Source of the DNA: an uncultured Flavobacteriaceae bacterium
GTDB taxonomy: Bacteria; Bacteroidota; Bacteroidia; Flavobacteriales; Flavobacteriaceae
Direction: 5' to 3'
NCBI GenBank assembly: GCA_947494205.1
Contig: CANLUH010000003.1
Coordinates: 369,305 to 433,304 of the forward strand
DNA length: 64,000 nt
Below are positions 7,921-15,720 of this stretch, one piece after another. Both the position numbers and the translations under genes were made by a program. The notes under the pieces were generated by a model that saw only the letters and a program-made list of their open reading frames with translations, did not search any database and was not told the origin of the DNA. Position 1 is the first letter of the stretch. Each line of letters starts with the position of its first letter.

Positions 7921-9419
7921 TTCTCTTTTATACTATTTAACAAGCTATCCTTTGTAAATGGTTTCCCTATGTAACTATTTATTTGCTTGTCTAGACAGCT
8001 TGCTTCTTCTTTTTTATTTGGTTTATCGGCTATTGCTATTATAGGAATGTTAGAAAATTGAATAAATTCTGAAAAACGAATGTAGCGTGTAACATCGAAC
8101 CCGTCCATTTTTGGTAGCCTAAGATTTGTTAATACAATATCGAATTTAGATTTATGTAATTGATTAATTACATCATCTCCATTGTCTACAATAACACAAT
8201 CGTACCCTGCATCGTTTAATAATGTAGCTATGGCAACTTGGTCTTTTTTTACGGTTTCTCCAACAAGCACTCTATAATCGTAAGTTTTTTTAGTTTTTGG
8301 TTGTATTACTGTAGATTTTTTAACTTGATTTTCGGCTATTTTAAGCGGTAAAATAACAGTGAATTCTGTCCCTTTATTAAGTGTGCTTGTTACTTTTATG
8401 GTTCCGCCTAAGGCTTCTACTAAACGCTTTACAATGGCTAAGCCTAGGCCAGCACCTTTATTTGCTTGTTTGTTGTTTATTTGGTAAAAACTGTCGAAAA
8501 TAAAATCTATTTTATCTTCTTCTATACCAATCCCTGTGTCTTTAACCGTAAATTCTAGTTTAGCTATTTTTTTAGTTTTAGAGATTAGTTTAACTGTTAA
8601 AGATACACTACCTGAATTAGTAAATTTTATGGCATTGCCTATAAGGTTTCCGGAAATTTGCGCTAGCCTAAACTTATCTGATATAACATATTTAGGGCAT
8701 TTTTTGTCTATTTCTGTTTTTAAAGTAAGGCCTTTATATTCGCATTTTTTAGCATATATATCTATTATCGTTTGTAACTCATCTACAAGACTTAATTCGT
8801 TTTCTACAATCGAAAGAAAGCCTGTTTCAATTTTAGAGAGGTCTAAAATATCGTTAATCATATATTTTAGTTTCTCGTTAGTGCTTTTTATAACTTTTAG
8901 ATTATAAAGTTGAGATTGCGATAGGTTTGAGTTTTCTAATATTATCGTAGAACCGCTAATGGTGTTTATAGGCATTCTAATTTCATGACTAAAATTGGCT
9001 ATAAAACTATTTTTAAAGGCTTCTTTTTTTTCTAACAATTCATTTTTAAAGGCAAGAATTTCTGATTGTATTTTAGACTCATTTCTTAACTGTGCAACTT
9101 TTTGGTATGCATCATACTGTTTGGTTAAATCATGTAATATTACAATGGAATTGTTGTCCTCTTTAAAAGTTTTTAAAGTAATATCTACAGTATAGTTTCT
9201 AGAGTCTATATTTAAATTAACACAGTTAAATTCATGTGTTGCATTCTTGTTAGTAAGTAGCGCTGGAATAGTTTCGAAAAAAGGATGTAACTCACTAACG
9301 TGTTTTTCGTTAGTATTGCTAAAAAGCGTACTGTTATTATCTAAAATAATCCCAGTTTCATTAATAACTATTATTTGGTTTACAGAATCTCTATAATCTG
9401 TGTTGTAATCATTTAACAT
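7914..9419 (-). CDS. Hybrid histidine kinase with degenerate receiver domain
   Basis: A 501-aa soluble sensor kinase. Residues 1-100 form a PAS-like sensory region ending LHDLTK; a helix at 105-140 follows; then the dimerisation/phosphoacceptor domain with H145 (NFSHEIRMP) and an HATPase domain with N box around 258-263, DTGIG at 294-298 and a glycine-rich GAGLGL at 322-327, all intact. The C-terminal receiver-like domain (382-501) is unusual: the phosphoacceptor Asp is Asn432 (LTNLRLP), the acidic pocket is Gly387-Glu388 and the conserved Thr is Ala464, while Lys486 is kept. It therefore probably cannot be phosphorylated in the standard way. It is a paralogue of the next gene upstream and last in the GTPase cluster, after a 101-bp gap. 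Confidence 0.93.
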   Translation of the reverse strand: MLNDYNTDYRDSVNQIIVINETGIILDNNSTLFSNTNEKHVSELHPFFETIPALLTNKNATHEFNCVNLNIDSRNYTVDITLKTFKEDNNSIVILHDLTKQYDAYQKVAQLRNESKIQSEILAFKNELLEKKEAFKNSFIANFSHEIRMPINTISGSTIILENSNLSQSQLYNLKVIKSTNEKLKYMINDILDLSKIETGFLSIVENELSLVDELQTIIDIYAKKCEYKGLTLKTEIDKKCPKYVISDKFRLAQISGNLIGNAIKFTNSGSVSLTVKLISKTKKIAKLEFTVKDTGIGIEEDKIDFIFDSFYQINNKQANKGAGLGLAIVKRLVEALGGTIKVTSTLNKGTEFTVILPLKIAENQVKKSTVIQPKTKKTYDYRVLVGETVKKDQVAIATLLNDAGYDCVIVDNGDDVINQLHKSKFDIVLTNLRLPKMDGFDVTRYIRFSEFIQFSNIPIIAIADKPNKKEEASCLDKQINSYIGKPFTKDSLLNSIKENL

Positions 9420-9520
9420 TAAGTATTGTTGTTTTTTAATCTATACGAGGCATGCAATATAAAGATACGGCTATTTTTCTACAGATTAAAATTTTAACAT
9501 ATTCTAATGTTGCTAACTTT

Positions 9521-11044
9521 TTATTTAAGATACATTGCCATTTTTTCTAATAACGATGCTTCGTTAAAAGGTTTTTTTATAACATCGTTTATGCCAGCCT
9601 TTTTGTAGCGTTTTAAGTCTTCTTTAAAAACTTTGGCAGTTAAAGCAATAATGGGGATACGTCTGTGTTGTTTTTCTGGTAATTTTCTAATAAGCTGTGC
9701 TATTTCGTCTCCAGAGTTTTCCTTTAATTTAATATCCATTAGTACTAGGTCGAACTCATTGTCGAAGTTTGTTATTTTAGAGATAACATCTTCTGGTGTA
9801 AACACAATATCTAAGAAAAATTGTCCTTTAGAAGCTAATATTTTAAGTACAGATAATTGTGTTATTTCAGAATCTTCTACTAATAGTATATTATACTTCT
9901 TGTCTTTTTTTATGTTACTAAAGCTTGCTGGTTTCTGTCTAGGTAGTTTTAAGCTAGGTGTTGCTCTAAAATTAATATTAGTAGAAAATTTAGAACCTTC
10001 ACCATAGGTAGAATCTACTGTTATTTTACTTTTTGTTAATTCTACTAGATACTTAGATATAGATAAGCCTAAACCTGCACCTTTGTAGGAGTCTTCATTG
10101 TTTACTTGAGTAAAACTATTAAAAATACGATCTACATCTTCTTCTTTAATACCAATACCAGTATCTATAACTTCAAAATGAATACTTGCTTTTTGTGCTC
10201 TTATTTGGTTTAAAGAAACATTAAAAGTAACACTGCCTTCGTTTGTAAATTTAAAAGCGTTATTAATTAAATTTGTTAAAACTTGGCGAAGTCTTAAAGC
10301 ATCTCCTCCTACTATTTTAGGTAATTTTTCGTCAAAATTATAGTGAAATGTTAATCCTTTTTGTTTCGCTTTAACAATACAATTTAGTTTTAAATCATCT
10401 AAAAGTGCATGTAAATTAAAAGGGTCTATAACCAAATCTAATTTACCAACTTCTATTTTAGATAAATCTAAAATGTCGTCTATCATATCTTTTAAGAAAC
10501 TAGAAGATGATTTTAATACGTTTAAATAATCTAGCTGTTGGTGGTTTAATCCCGATTGTTCTAAAATATCCGAGAATGTAATAATTCCAGTTAAAGGATC
10601 CCTTAGTTCATGACTAAAATTAGCAATAAACGCATTTTTAAATTCTTCTTTTTCTTTTAAATAATCGTTTTTTAACTCTAAAATTTGAGAATGTATTACA
10701 GACTCATTTCTAACTTGAGCTGTAGTTTGATAATTGTTATAGTGTGTTGTTAAATCGTGTATTATTAAAAGTGGTGATTTTTTACTATTAAAGGTTTGTA
10801 AAATAACATCCGACGTGATTTTACAATTGTTATATTCTAGATGAATACAAGAAAAAGTGAATGTTTCGTTTTCAACTGTTAAAAGCGGTATTAAAGATTC
10901 GAAAAAAGGATGAACGTCTGCAATGTTTTTAGTTTCTATTGGAGAAAATAAAACATTGTCAGATTCTAAAACAATACCATTAAAGTCTATTATAGAGTAT
11001 TGAATGACTGCTTTTGCATGTTTTTCTTTATACGCTTGTAACAT
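9521..11044 (-). CDS. Hybrid histidine kinase with intact receiver domain
   Basis: A 507-aa sensor kinase with the same layout as its downstream paralogue: PAS-like region 1-100, helix, H145 in NFSHELRDP, N box near 258-263, DTGIG at 294-298 and GAGLGL at 322-327. The two proteins align without gaps across about 340 residues. The receiver (about 385-507) is canonical: acidic pair E390-D391, phosphoacceptor D437 (LVLMDIKL), T469 and K491 (KKPF). No membrane segment is present, so the signal is probably cytoplasmic. It starts 9 bp after the GTPase gene and is almost certainly co-transcribed with it, so the GTPase system may be an input or output. No output domain follows the receiver. Confidence 0.95.
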   Translation of the reverse strand: MLQAYKEKHAKAVIQYSIIDFNGIVLESDNVLFSPIETKNIADVHPFFESLIPLLTVENETFTFSCIHLEYNNCKITSDVILQTFNSKKSPLLIIHDLTTHYNNYQTTAQVRNESVIHSQILELKNDYLKEKEEFKNAFIANFSHELRDPLTGIITFSDILEQSGLNHQQLDYLNVLKSSSSFLKDMIDDILDLSKIEVGKLDLVIDPFNLHALLDDLKLNCIVKAKQKGLTFHYNFDEKLPKIVGGDALRLRQVLTNLINNAFKFTNEGSVTFNVSLNQIRAQKASIHFEVIDTGIGIKEEDVDRIFNSFTQVNNEDSYKGAGLGLSISKYLVELTKSKITVDSTYGEGSKFSTNINFRATPSLKLPRQKPASFSNIKKDKKYNILLVEDSEITQLSVLKILASKGQFFLDIVFTPEDVISKITNFDNEFDLVLMDIKLKENSGDEIAQLIRKLPEKQHRRIPIIALTAKVFKEDLKRYKKAGINDVIKKPFNEASLLEKMAMYLK

Positions 11045-11053
11045 GTTGAATCG

Positions 11054-11548
11054 TTATTTAATTAGCTCTATAGCTAATGTATTAAAAAGATCTTCAACAT
11101 TATTTCCTGTCTTTGCACTGGTATAGTAATTCGTTAAACGACCAAATTCATCGTTATTCTGCTTTAAAAACTCCTTAGTTACCAAATCATTTTTATTTCC
11201 AACAACTTTTACGGGGATGTTTTTATGCTTATCCTTAATAAATTGAAGGTCATTTTTTAGGTTTTTATAGGTTGAAGGTCGTGTAACATCGAAAACATAT
11301 ATAAATCCATTGGTGCCTAGAAGATAAGATAGCCTGGTGGCAGTAATATCGTCATTACCTTCCAAATCCCATATAATAAGGGATACATCTTTTCCTTCTT
11401 CAGGTATCTCTACAGATTTTTTTAAAATATGTACACCTATAGTTACTTTATAATCTTCTGAAAAGGTATTCTCTACAAAACGTCTTATAAGGGAAGATTT
11501 ACCAACACCAAAATGACCTAGTAATACTATTTTTTTAGAGATCTTCAT
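11054..11548 (-). CDS. Ras/Rab-like small GTPase
   Basis: A 164-aa stand-alone GTPase of the Ras superfamily. The P-loop is GHFGVGKSS (11-19), the switch I Thr is T36 (VTIG), G3 is WDLEG (60-64), G4 is NKND (118-121) and G5 is TSAK (143-146). The residue equivalent to the catalytic Gln61 of Ras is Asn65, suggesting slow intrinsic hydrolysis and dependence on a partner. There is no lipidation motif or extra domain. Its start overlaps the end of the longin/roadblock-like gene by 14 bp, indicating translational coupling. By analogy with MglA/MglB I infer a nucleotide switch controlled by that partner; the cellular process is unknown. Confidence 0.93.
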   Translation of the reverse strand: MKISKKIVLLGHFGVGKSSLIRRFVENTFSEDYKVTIGVHILKKSVEIPEEGKDVSLIIWDLEGNDDITATRLSYLLGTNGFIYVFDVTRPSTYKNLKNDLQFIKDKHKNIPVKVVGNKNDLVTKEFLKQNNDEFGRLTNYYTSAKTGNNVEDLFNTLAIELIK

Positions 11549-12353
11549 TATCGAAATATGCTTTTAGTTTTTTAGAAAAAGATGCTTTATCATCTAAATC
11601 GTCTTTATTAATATAATTTTTCGCGAAATCTAGAAGCTTATCTTCTAGTTCACTTTTGTATATAACATTAAACGGGCCAGAAATCATTACAGCTATATAA
11701 TAAGAGGTAAAATTTTGAAGATGTATATGGTAAGCTTCATATTCTATGTATTGTAATTCTTGGTCGCCTTTTATAAAAGCATCTTCTACAAAACTTTTTA
11801 TAGCAGTTAGCATTCCTGCTACCATATCTTCTTCTATAGCTTGGGTTTTAGAATAATCAGAAATAATTAATCCCGATCCTTTTTCTATAACCAGTAACTG
11901 TTCGATTTTTGGTTTTAATGCTTTTTGTATAATTAAATCGCCTTCACTTACCCCGCTAAATTTTGCTTTAAATTTTCGCTTCAGGTTTTCGAAAGAAAAG
12001 GTATTATTTACTTTAGAGTTTATTTGCTCAGATAATATTTGCATTTCAGTCTGAATGTATTTTTTTATCATTTTTCCTATTATAGGAAATAATGCTTCTA
12101 CAACAGCGTCTTGAGAGTTTTTAATTTCAGACTTTAATGTTTCTGTTATCGTTGGGCCAAGCGTTTTAGGGATTTCGGCAACAAACTCATCTAATTTTTC
12201 ATCTATTATAGGATCTACTTTTTGAGAGAGCATTTTTTGTTTATTAATGGTCTCTTCTAGTAGCTCTATTTTTTTTTGAATATTAGACGCATACTCACGT
12301 TCATCTGTAAGTAAGATGTCTTTAAGTATTTTAAGTTTGTCTTCTTGATTCAT
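11535..12353 (-). CDS. Coiled-coil protein with longin/roadblock-like domain
   Basis: A 272-aa cytoplasmic protein. Residues 1-115 are helical and predicted coiled coil; residues about 150-250 have the strand-helix pattern of the roadblock/longin class (LLVIEKGSGLIISD, then a long helix MVAGMLTAIKSFVED, then IEYEAYHIHL). That fold class is used by regulators of small GTPases such as MglB. The gene overlaps the GTPase by 14 bp, which supports a direct partnership. Similar flavobacterial proteins are sometimes labelled OmpA-related cell-envelope proteins, but I see no OmpA domain, signal peptide or membrane segment here. GEF or GAP activity is inference. Confidence 0.75.
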   Translation of the reverse strand: MNQEDKLKILKDILLTDEREYASNIQKKIELLEETINKQKMLSQKVDPIIDEKLDEFVAEIPKTLGPTITETLKSEIKNSQDAVVEALFPIIGKMIKKYIQTEMQILSEQINSKVNNTFSFENLKRKFKAKFSGVSEGDLIIQKALKPKIEQLLVIEKGSGLIISDYSKTQAIEEDMVAGMLTAIKSFVEDAFIKGDQELQYIEYEAYHIHLQNFTSYYIAVMISGPFNVIYKSELEDKLLDFAKNYINKDDLDDKASFSKKLKAYFDNEDL

Positions 12354-12372
12354 AATGAGATTTAAAAATCAG

Positions 12373-12726
12373 TTACTGACTTATTTTCTCACCAAGCTTT
12401 ATTAATAAGTCGCCAAACAGTCTGCGATCTAGTTTTTTATCATCTAAAGCATCAGCCTTATCGTCTAATGTATTCTCTAACTCAGTAATTCGAATATTAA
12501 TATCGGTACTTAAGTTATCTATATTTTGAAGTAACTCTGCCTTTACATCATCTATTAAATTTTCAAGTTCCTGTTTCTTGTTAAGGATATCTTGTTTAAC
12601 AGCTTCAAATTCTGAGTTATACTCTTGAATGTTTTCTCCAAAAATAAGTTGCTTGATCGCATCAATTTTCGAAGATGGATCCGATGCATTGGTATTATCC
12701 ATATTAGTTTTTTCCTGCTTAGCCAT
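12373..12726 (-). CDS. Small coiled-coil protein of GTPase cluster
   Basis: A 117-aa acidic protein made almost entirely of heptad-like helix (about residues 20-100), with no signal peptide. The segment IKQLIFGENIQEY (about 24-36) resembles LKDILLTDEREY near the start of the neighbouring longin/roadblock-like protein, and both continue into coiled coil, so they may share an N-terminal docking element. It ends 19 bp before that gene and starts 57 bp after fbp. I infer a scaffold or adaptor in the GTPase module; it is not an enzyme despite lying next to fbp. Confidence 0.8.
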   Translation of the reverse strand: MAKQEKTNMDNTNASDPSSKIDAIKQLIFGENIQEYNSEFEAVKQDILNKKQELENLIDDVKAELLQNIDNLSTDINIRITELENTLDDKADALDDKKLDRRLFGDLLIKLGEKISQ

Positions 12727-12783
12727 TGTATATTGGTTGTGAAAGGTAAAAATAGGGAAATTACTAGAATAAATGAAGTACTA

Positions 12784-13788
12784 TTAGCTTCTCTGTATAA
12801 AATACTCCACTTTTTCTACCATTTTTTTACTGCCGCAGAAAAATGGAACACGTTGGTGCAACTCTGTAGGCTCTATATCTAGTATCCTCGTAAAGCCATC
12901 ACTAGCCTTCCCTTTAGCTTGCTCAGCTAAGTATGCCATAGGGTTACACTCGTATAATAATCGTAATTTACCGTTAGAATTTTTAGAGCTTTTTGGGTAC
13001 ATGTAAATACCGCCTTTTATCATGTTTCTATGAAAATCTGAAACTAATGACCCAATATATCTAGAAGTATAAGGTCTATTGTCCTCTTCCATTTGGCAAT
13101 ACTTAATATAATCTTTTACACCTTGTGGGAAATGTATATAGTTTCCTTCGTTTACAGAATAGATATTTCCATCTTCTGGAAACTCCATATTTGGGTGCGA
13201 TAGGTAGAATGTTCCAATAGCTGGGTTTAATGTAAAACCATTTACACCATCTCCAGTAGTATATACAAGCATGGTAGACGTGCCATAAACAATATAGCCA
13301 GCTGCAACTTGTTGGTTACCTTTCTGTAGAAAATCTTCCATAGTCACAGGTGTCCCCACTGGAGTAACACGTCTATAAATAGAAAAAATTGTACCTACAG
13401 ATACGTTAACATCTATGTTAGATGATCCATCTAAAGGATCCATTAACACTACATATTTATTTTGGTTATTCTCGTCTTGACTGTTAATAGAAATAAAATG
13501 ATCTTCCTCTTCACTAGCAATACCACAAACAATATTTCTATTGGTTAGGGTTTGTATAAACTTATCGTTAGCATAAACATCTAGTTTTTGCTGGTCTTCA
13601 CCTTGTATATTGGTGTCTCCAGCTGCGCCAATAATATCTACTAAACCTGCTTTATTTACTTCGTGATTTACAACCTTAGCGGCCAATCGAATAGAATTTA
13701 TAAGTCTTGATAATTCGCCAGAAGTATATTTAAAAGACGATTGGTTTTCGATAATAAACTCTCCTAAAGTTTGATTTTTTCGAGACAT
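12784..13788 (-). CDS. fbp: Fructose-1,6-bisphosphatase, class I
   Basis: A 334-aa enzyme converting fructose 1,6-bisphosphate to fructose 6-phosphate in gluconeogenesis, dependent on Mg2+. The metal and active-site motif [10 protein letters not shown] spans residues 117-126, and the upstream SEEE acidic cluster (92-95) supplies further metal ligands. Length and N-terminus are typical. It is the first gene of the minus-strand cluster containing the coiled-coil protein, GTPase and kinases, with a 57-bp gap; whether they are functionally linked or only share transcription cannot be decided from sequence. Confidence 0.97.
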   Translation of the reverse strand: MSRKNQTLGEFIIENQSSFKYTSGELSRLINSIRLAAKVVNHEVNKAGLVDIIGAAGDTNIQGEDQQKLDVYANDKFIQTLTNRNIVCGIASEEEDHFISINSQDENNQNKYVVLMDPLDGSSNIDVNVSVGTIFSIYRRVTPVGTPVTMEDFLQKGNQQVAAGYIVYGTSTMLVYTTGDGVNGFTLNPAIGTFYLSHPNMEFPEDGNIYSVNEGNYIHFPQGVKDYIKYCQMEEDNRPYTSRYIGSLVSDFHRNMIKGGIYMYPKSSKNSNGKLRLLYECNPMAYLAEQAKGKASDGFTRILDIEPTELHQRVPFFCGSKKMVEKVEYFIQRS

Positions 13789-13919
13789 AAAATGTAGTGC
13801 TGTTATTTAGTTGTAAACCTATAGTATTATAGATTTATATTTTTGCAAATATCGTATTTTTTAATAAACTACATCGTTTTCGTATTATAATAATATATCA
13901 AGCTTATGTAACTTTAAAC

Positions 13920-13927
13920 TATATTTG
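13920..13927 (+). promoter_or_regulatory. Bacteroidota -7 box for GNAT-aspartate kinase operon
   Basis: TATATTTG matches TAnnTTTG, 17 bp before the ATG at 13945, in the divergent spacer from fbp. No clear -33 element is visible. Confidence 0.55.
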
Positions 13928-13944
13928 GTGTAAAATATATAATT

Positions 13945-14424
13945 ATGGATTTTTCTATTCGTTGGGCTGTTAAAGAAGACATGCAGCAGGTACTCGATTT
14001 AATTATTGAATTAGCCGTTTTTGAAAAAGAACCAGATGCTGTAGAAGTTAGTGTAGAACAATTACAAAACGATGGTTTTGGAGAACATCCCAAATTTAAG
14101 TGTTTTGTAGCAGAGTCTAACTCTAAAATAGTAGGTATAGCTTTAGTTTATATGCGTTATTCTACATGGAAAGGTCCTACTTTACATTTAGAAGACTTAA
14201 TTGTAAGTGATAGTATGCGTGGTAGCGGATTAGGAACAGCGTTATTAAACCAAGTGGTTAAGTATGGTAAAGATTTAAATGTTAAACGAGTAGGTTGGGA
14301 AGTTCTAGATTGGAATGAGCCAGCTATTACATTTTATGAGAAAAAAGGGGCTAATGTTATGAGGGATTGGGATGTGGTACAATTAGATGAAACTGCTATT
14401 AAAAACTATATAGATAATATGTAA
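13945..14424 (+). CDS. GNAT acetyltransferase, SSAT-like
   Basis: A 159-aa single-domain GNAT enzyme. The acetyl-CoA pyrophosphate-binding motif is RGSGLGTAL (92-100), and the C-terminal region has W122-N124 followed by FYEKKGA (130-136) with the usual Tyr. The overall pattern (IRWAVKED, FKCFVAE, LEDLIVSDSMRGSG) resembles spermidine/spermine or diamine N-acetyltransferases, but the substrate is not proven. The stop codon overlaps the start of aspartate kinase as TAATG, so the two are translationally coupled; that link to lysine/threonine metabolism is suggestive only. Confidence 0.88.
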   Translation: MDFSIRWAVKEDMQQVLDLIIELAVFEKEPDAVEVSVEQLQNDGFGEHPKFKCFVAESNSKIVGIALVYMRYSTWKGPTLHLEDLIVSDSMRGSGLGTALLNQVVKYGKDLNVKRVGWEVLDWNEPAITFYEKKGANVMRDWDVVQLDETAIKNYIDNM

Positions 14425-15674
14425 TGAAAGTATTTAAGTTTGGAGGCGCCTCTGTAAAAGACGCTAATGGTGTAAGAAATGTTATTAAAGTATTAGAAAA
14501 AGTAGGGTACGAGAATACACTTATTGTAGTCTCTGCAATGGGTAAAATGACTAATGCTTTTGAAGTTGTTGTGGATTACTATTTTAATGATACAGGACAA
14601 TTGCAATCTAAGTTAGACGATATTAAAATATTTCATAAAACAATTCTGTTAGATTTATTTGAAACAGAACAACATCCTGTTTTTAAGTCTGTAATGGTTT
14701 TGTTTGAGGATTTAAATACCTTTTTTAAAACCAATAAATCACCAGATTATAATTTTGTTTACGATCAAGTTATTGGATTTGGAGAATTAATCTCTACAAC
14801 CATTATAAGTTATTATTTAAACGAAAAAGGGTTTAAAAATAATTGGTTAGATGTTAGAAATTGTATTAAAACAGACAACTATTACAGGCGTGCTAATGTA
14901 AATTGGGAAGCAACACAAGAGCAAATTACTAAAGCAGTAGATAAAAGCACGTTATATATAACACAGGGATTTTTAGGAAGCGATAGTAATAACTTTACAA
15001 CAACTTTAGGGCGGGAAGGGAGTGATTATACAGCAGCCATTTTTGCCTATTGTTTAAATGCAGATAGTGTTACCATATGGAAAGATGTTCCTGGCGTATT
15101 AAATGGAGACCCTAGAGTTTTTAAAAATACAGAGTTACTGCATACTATCTCGTACACAGAAGCTATAGAGTTAGCGTTTTATGGCGCTTCAGTTATTCAC
15201 CCAAAGACGTTACAGCCCTTACAACAAAAAGAAATACCATTACATGTAAAGTCCTTTTTAAACCCAGAAAATTCTGGGACAACAGTTAATAAAACAGAAG
15301 GTATAGTCCCTAAAGTACCTTGCTTTATTTTAAAGAAAAATCAAGTGCTGTTATCATTATCCACTTTAGATTTTTCTTATGTAGTAGAAGAAAATATTAG
15401 CGAAATTTTTAATCTATTGGCATTGTATAAAATGAAAGTAGACGTTATTCAAAATTCGGCAATAAGTTTTTCTGTTTGTTTTGACAATACATATAATAAT
15501 TTAGAAAAACTATTGTTACATTTAAAAGCAAAATTTAAAGTAACATATCATAATAATGTCTCTCTGTATACTATAAGACATTATGATGAGGCTGCTATTA
15601 AGGCTTTAGAAAAAGGTAAAACAGTACTATTAAAGCAGTTATTTCAAGAAACAGTTCAAATAGTAACTAATTAA
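14424..15674 (+). CDS. Monofunctional aspartate kinase
   Basis: A 416-aa kinase making aspartyl-4-phosphate, the first step of the lysine, threonine, methionine and diaminopimelate pathway. The N-terminal KFGGASV nucleotide motif (4-10), GREGSDYTA (about 193-201) and WKDVPGVLNGDPR substrate region are intact. The C-terminal 110 residues form a divergent ACT-type regulatory region. There is no fused homoserine dehydrogenase. It overlaps the GNAT gene by one base. Feedback by amino acids is likely from the family, not visible in the sequence. Confidence 0.93.
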   Translation: MKVFKFGGASVKDANGVRNVIKVLEKVGYENTLIVVSAMGKMTNAFEVVVDYYFNDTGQLQSKLDDIKIFHKTILLDLFETEQHPVFKSVMVLFEDLNTFFKTNKSPDYNFVYDQVIGFGELISTTIISYYLNEKGFKNNWLDVRNCIKTDNYYRRANVNWEATQEQITKAVDKSTLYITQGFLGSDSNNFTTTLGREGSDYTAAIFAYCLNADSVTIWKDVPGVLNGDPRVFKNTELLHTISYTEAIELAFYGASVIHPKTLQPLQQKEIPLHVKSFLNPENSGTTVNKTEGIVPKVPCFILKKNQVLLSLSTLDFSYVVEENISEIFNLLALYKMKVDVIQNSAISFSVCFDNTYNNLEKLLLHLKAKFKVTYHNNVSLYTIRHYDEAAIKALEKGKTVLLKQLFQETVQIVTN

Positions 15675-15720
15675 TCTATTTGTTACATTTGTAAAAAATC
15701 AACTAAACTAAAAATAAAGA

